Assembly (NCBI GenBank): GCA_017989775.1
Contig: JAGNPF010000053.1
Location: 1 to 7,929, forward strand
Direction of reading: 5' to 3'
Length of the DNA stretch: 7,929 bases
Origin: Flavobacterium sp.
Lineage (GTDB): Bacteria; Bacteroidota; Bacteroidia; Flavobacteriales; Flavobacteriaceae
Positions 5,816-7,929 of this stretch are shown piece by piece (positions within the stretch are counted from its first letter, which is position 1; each line of letters opens with the position of its first letter). The notes beneath the pieces are model-generated. The model did not search any database. It was given only the letters and a program-made list of their open reading frames with translations, and was not told the DNA's origin. Position numbers and translations under genes: made by a program.

Positions 5816-7021
5816 ATGAAAATAATGCCCCAAAAAATCAAAAGAACTACCCAATTATTGGTCTTTATCCTAAGCTGTTTTTCATTCGTTTTTGCAATTG
5901 CGCAACCCAACAGGAACGACAAAACAACAATCAGTACCAAACCTTTTGCCGATGGCGTCAATCATTGGTATCACATCAAGGACGCAACCAACATTGTCAA
6001 CCCGGTTCCCAACCAACCGCAATATCCGGAATCCGAATACACCAAAATTGCGGACAACATCATCTATTTTCAACGGGATAATGGCGGATGGCCCAAAAAC
6101 TATGATATGCGAGCCGTTTTGACTCCCGAGCAAATAAACGAGGTGGTCAAAACAAAATCCATCCTGCATACCACTTTCGACAATGCCACCACTTACACGC
6201 ACGTTTATTATTTGGCACAAGTCTATACGCTAACCCAAACCGAAAAATACAAAGAAGCCTGCCTGAAAGGAATCGATTTTATTCTTGATGCACAATATCC
6301 CAATGGAGGGTGGCCACAATATTTTCCTTTGGAAAAAGGCTACAGCCGCCACATCACCTTCAACGACGGAGGTTATATCGGGATTATGGAACTCTTGGGA
6401 AAAATCATTTCCGGCGATTCCAATTTTGCCTTCGTGGATTCCAAAACCAAAACCAAAGTTTCCGAAGCCTATCAAAAAGGGATCGATTGCATTCTGAAAA
6501 TGCAAATTATGGACCAAGGAAAACTCACCGCTTGGTGCCAGCAACACGACGAAGTGACTTTATTGCCGGCTTGGGCAAGAGCTTTCGAACCGCCCAGCAT
6601 CTGCAATGGAGAAAGTGCCGGAGTAGTCCTGTTCTTGATGAATATCGAAAACCCGAATGAAAAAATAATCCAATCCGTGCAAGCTGCCGTAAAATGGTTT
6701 TCGGACTCCAAAATATACAACACTCGAGTGGAAACATTTGATGCACCAAAAGAGGAATCAAAATACATGACGATGACCAAAGACAACCGAGTGGTGACAG
6801 ACCCAACGGCACCACCTATTTGGACTCGTTATTATGAATTGGGAACCGGAAAACCCCTGTTTTGCGACCGCGACAGCAAGTTATTGTACTCCATGGCCGA
6901 GGTGAGCCGCGAACGCCGAGTGGGATATGCCTGGTACACTTACAGCCCTGAAAAAGTCTTGAAAAAATATCCCGAATGGCAAAAAAAATGGGCACCAACA
7001 ACGAATGTTTTGAAACCATAA
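5816..7021 (+). CDS. pelA: Secreted pectate lyase, polysaccharide lyase family 10
   Basis: The 401-residue product matches PL10 (PelA/Pel-15E type), which cleaves de-esterified homogalacturonan by calcium-dependent beta-elimination in an all-helical toroid fold. Recognisable blocks run in order: D88-N-G-G-W-P-K94, F121-D-N-A-T-T-Y-T-H-V-Y-Y, Y161-P-N-G-G-W-P-Q-Y-F, H179-I-T-F-N-D-G-G-Y-I-G, L237-T-A-W-C-Q-Q-H-D-E, A252-W-A-R-A-F-E-P-P-S, and the C-terminal E366-R-R-V-G-Y-A-W-Y containing conserved arginines. The signal peptide ends at A27-I-A29 before Q30. An alternative ATG three codons downstream would also keep it. C21 is preceded by I-L-S, a poor lipobox within the hydrophobic core, so it is treated as a soluble secreted enzyme. 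No extra carbohydrate-binding module is fused, so it is a catalytic-domain-only form. It lies 68 bases after GH28 and is closed by a strong terminator. Confidence 0.95.
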   Translation: MKIMPQKIKRTTQLLVFILSCFSFVFAIAQPNRNDKTTISTKPFADGVNHWYHIKDATNIVNPVPNQPQYPESEYTKIADNIIYFQRDNGGWPKNYDMRAVLTPEQINEVVKTKSILHTTFDNATTYTHVYYLAQVYTLTQTEKYKEACLKGIDFILDAQYPNGGWPQYFPLEKGYSRHITFNDGGYIGIMELLGKIISGDSNFAFVDSKTKTKVSEAYQKGIDCILKMQIMDQGKLTAWCQQHDEVTLLPAWARAFEPPSICNGESAGVVLFLMNIENPNEKIIQSVQAAVKWFSDSKIYNTRVETFDAPKEESKYMTMTKDNRVVTDPTAPPIWTRYYELGTGKPLFCDRDSKLLYSMAEVSRERRVGYAWYTYSPEKVLKKYPEWQKKWAPTTNVLKP

Positions 7022-7038
7022 AATCAAATTTCACACCT

Positions 7039-7083
7039 AAAACACACCTCTTTTAAAGCGATTTAAGGGAGGTTTGTTTTTAA
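7039..7083 (+). terminator. Strong intrinsic terminator after the pectate lyase gene
   Basis: A 19-base-pair stem pairs 7039-7057 with 7062-7080, with one C/T mismatch (7045/7074) and two T-G wobbles. It is closed by the loop GCGA, a GNRA tetraloop. The 3' arm ends in GTTTTT (7076-7081), giving the U tract. The stop codon at 7019-7021 is 17 bases upstream. Because the arms begin with an A run, it could also work for antisense transcripts, though no - strand gene is seen downstream. Confidence 0.88.
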
Positions 7084-7151
7084 TACCAAGCACCAATCCA
7101 ATTCTACAAACTGTCCTTATCAAAGGAATCCTTAAAAAATCCAATCTGCAT

Positions 7152-7183
7152 TTTTTCTGTTCTTTAGAAAAACACTATTTTTG
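7152..7183 (+). promoter_or_regulatory. Candidate promoter for aguB
   Basis: TATTTTTG at 7176-7183 matches the -7 consensus TAnnTTTG. A T-rich block (TTTT, 7152-7155) sits 20 bases upstream at the -33 position. It ends 20 bases before the ATG at 7204 and follows the pectate lyase terminator, consistent with a separate transcription unit. Confidence 0.55.
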
Positions 7184-7203
7184 CACTCTAAAATTTTTGC
7201 CTT

Positions 7204-7929
7204 ATGCCAAAGAAAAAATACAAAATAGCGGTTATCCAATTGAATCTGAATGACGTTGCCGAAAACAATTTAAAAAAATGTTTGTCTTGGGTTAGAGACG
7301 CTGCCAGTCAAGGTGCGGAAGTGATTTCATTGCCCGAATTATACAGCAGCCACTATTTTTGTCAAAGTGAAGACGTGGATAATTTTGCTTTGGCAGAACC
7401 TTTGTACAGCACTTCGTTTATTGCTTTCAGCGCTTTGGCTAAAGAATTGGGCGTCGTGATTATCGTTCCTTTCTTCGAAAAAAGAATGGCGGGCATTTAC
7501 CACAACAGCGCCTACATTATCGACACCGATGGTTCGGAAGCGGGATTGTATCGCAAAATGCACATTCCGGACGATCCTCATTTCTACGAAAAATTCTATT
7601 TCACTCCGGGCGATTTAGGCTTCAAGGCCTTCCCTACCGAAAAAGGGAAAATCGGAACACTTATTTGTTGGGATCAATGGTATCCTGAAGCGGCTCGTAT
7701 AACTGCTTTAAAAGGTGCCGAGGTGTTGTTTTACCCAACAGCAATCGGTTGGCATCCATTGGAAAAAGAACAATATGGCGAAAACCAACACGGTGCTTGG
7801 ATGAACGTGATGAAAGGTCACGCCGTGGCAAATGGCGTTTATGTTGCCGCTGCCAATAGAATTGGATTGGAACAATATATTGAAGGAACTGCCGGAATCC
7901 AGTTTTGGGGTTCTTCGTTTATTGCAGGG
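7204..7929 (+). CDS. aguB: N-carbamoylputrescine amidase-like nitrilase, 3' end outside the window
   Basis: The frame is open from ATG 7204 to the window edge: 242 residues of an expected 290-300. It belongs to the carbon-nitrogen hydrolase (nitrilase) superfamily with the Glu-Lys-Cys triad at E45 (L-P-E-L-Y), K118 (Y-R-K-M-H) and C155 (L-I-C-W-D-Q-W). The segments S48-S-H-Y-F-C and I121-P-D-D-P-H-F-Y-E-K-F-Y are characteristic of AguB, which hydrolyses N-carbamoylputrescine to putrescine, CO2 and ammonia in the arginine/agmatine route to polyamines. It is cytosolic, with no signal peptide. Its usual partner, agmatine deiminase (aguA), is not in the window and could lie just downstream. A beta-ureidopropionase-like substrate is a less likely alternative. 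Confidence 0.9.
   Translation, partial: MPKKKYKIAVIQLNLNDVAENNLKKCLSWVRDAASQGAEVISLPELYSSHYFCQSEDVDNFALAEPLYSTSFIAFSALAKELGVVIIVPFFEKRMAGIYHNSAYIIDTDGSEAGLYRKMHIPDDPHFYEKFYFTPGDLGFKAFPTEKGKIGTLICWDQWYPEAARITALKGAEVLFYPTAIGWHPLEKEQYGENQHGAWMNVMKGHAVANGVYVAAANRIGLEQYIEGTAGIQFWGSSFIAG

Noticed and set aside
5867..5878. Possible lipoprotein signal (I-L-S-C21) in the pectate lyase
   Set aside because: Leu at the -2 position is atypical, the hydrophobic core continues past the cysteine, and a good A-I-A cleavage site follows at residues 27-29.

Overview
The window reads as chromosomal DNA of a member of the Bacteroidota, most likely a Flavobacterium-like organism. The DNA is AT-rich, especially between genes. 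No start codon has a strong Shine-Dalgarno sequence; starts instead follow A-rich leaders. Several genes are preceded by the Bacteroidota -7 promoter element TAnnTTTG. The protein families also fit, notably a secreted GH28 with a Bacteroidota-style insertion and a PL10 pectate lyase. The genus is an inference.

All eight genes lie on the + strand. The left half holds four housekeeping-type or uncharacterised genes: an NfsB-like FMN nitroreductase (183-782), a HAD-family Gph/PpaX-like phosphatase (902-1552), an unnamed all-helical protein with a strongly acidic tail (1593-2099), and a DUF808/YedI-like multi-pass membrane protein (2151-3020). The last three are 40 and 51 bases apart with no obvious internal promoter, so they may share one transcript starting near 835-842. 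The first 60 bases carry three copies of an 11-base repeat, and no gene can be assigned there.

After a 230-base gap with a good promoter candidate and several dyads comes a compact set of three secreted proteins aimed at pectin: a single-domain LamG protein (3251-3928), a GH28 polygalacturonase-type hydrolase (4059-5747) and a PL10 pectate lyase (5816-7021). All three have signal peptides. A strong intrinsic terminator at 7039-7083 closes the set. The likely division of labour is that PL10 cleaves de-esterified homogalacturonan by beta-elimination, GH28 hydrolyses galacturonosyl linkages, and the LamG protein may bind glycan. No SusC/SusD pair, transporter, pectin esterase or regulator is visible in the window.

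The right end holds the first 242 codons of an N-carbamoylputrescine amidase-like nitrilase (aguB, 7204 onward, cut by the window edge) with its own promoter candidate. I see no rRNA, tRNA, CRISPR array, insertion sequence or phage gene. I did not find convincing evidence of a new biological system. The least explained items are the helical acidic-tail protein, the lone LamG protein tied to pectinases, and the 3021-3250 intergenic region.
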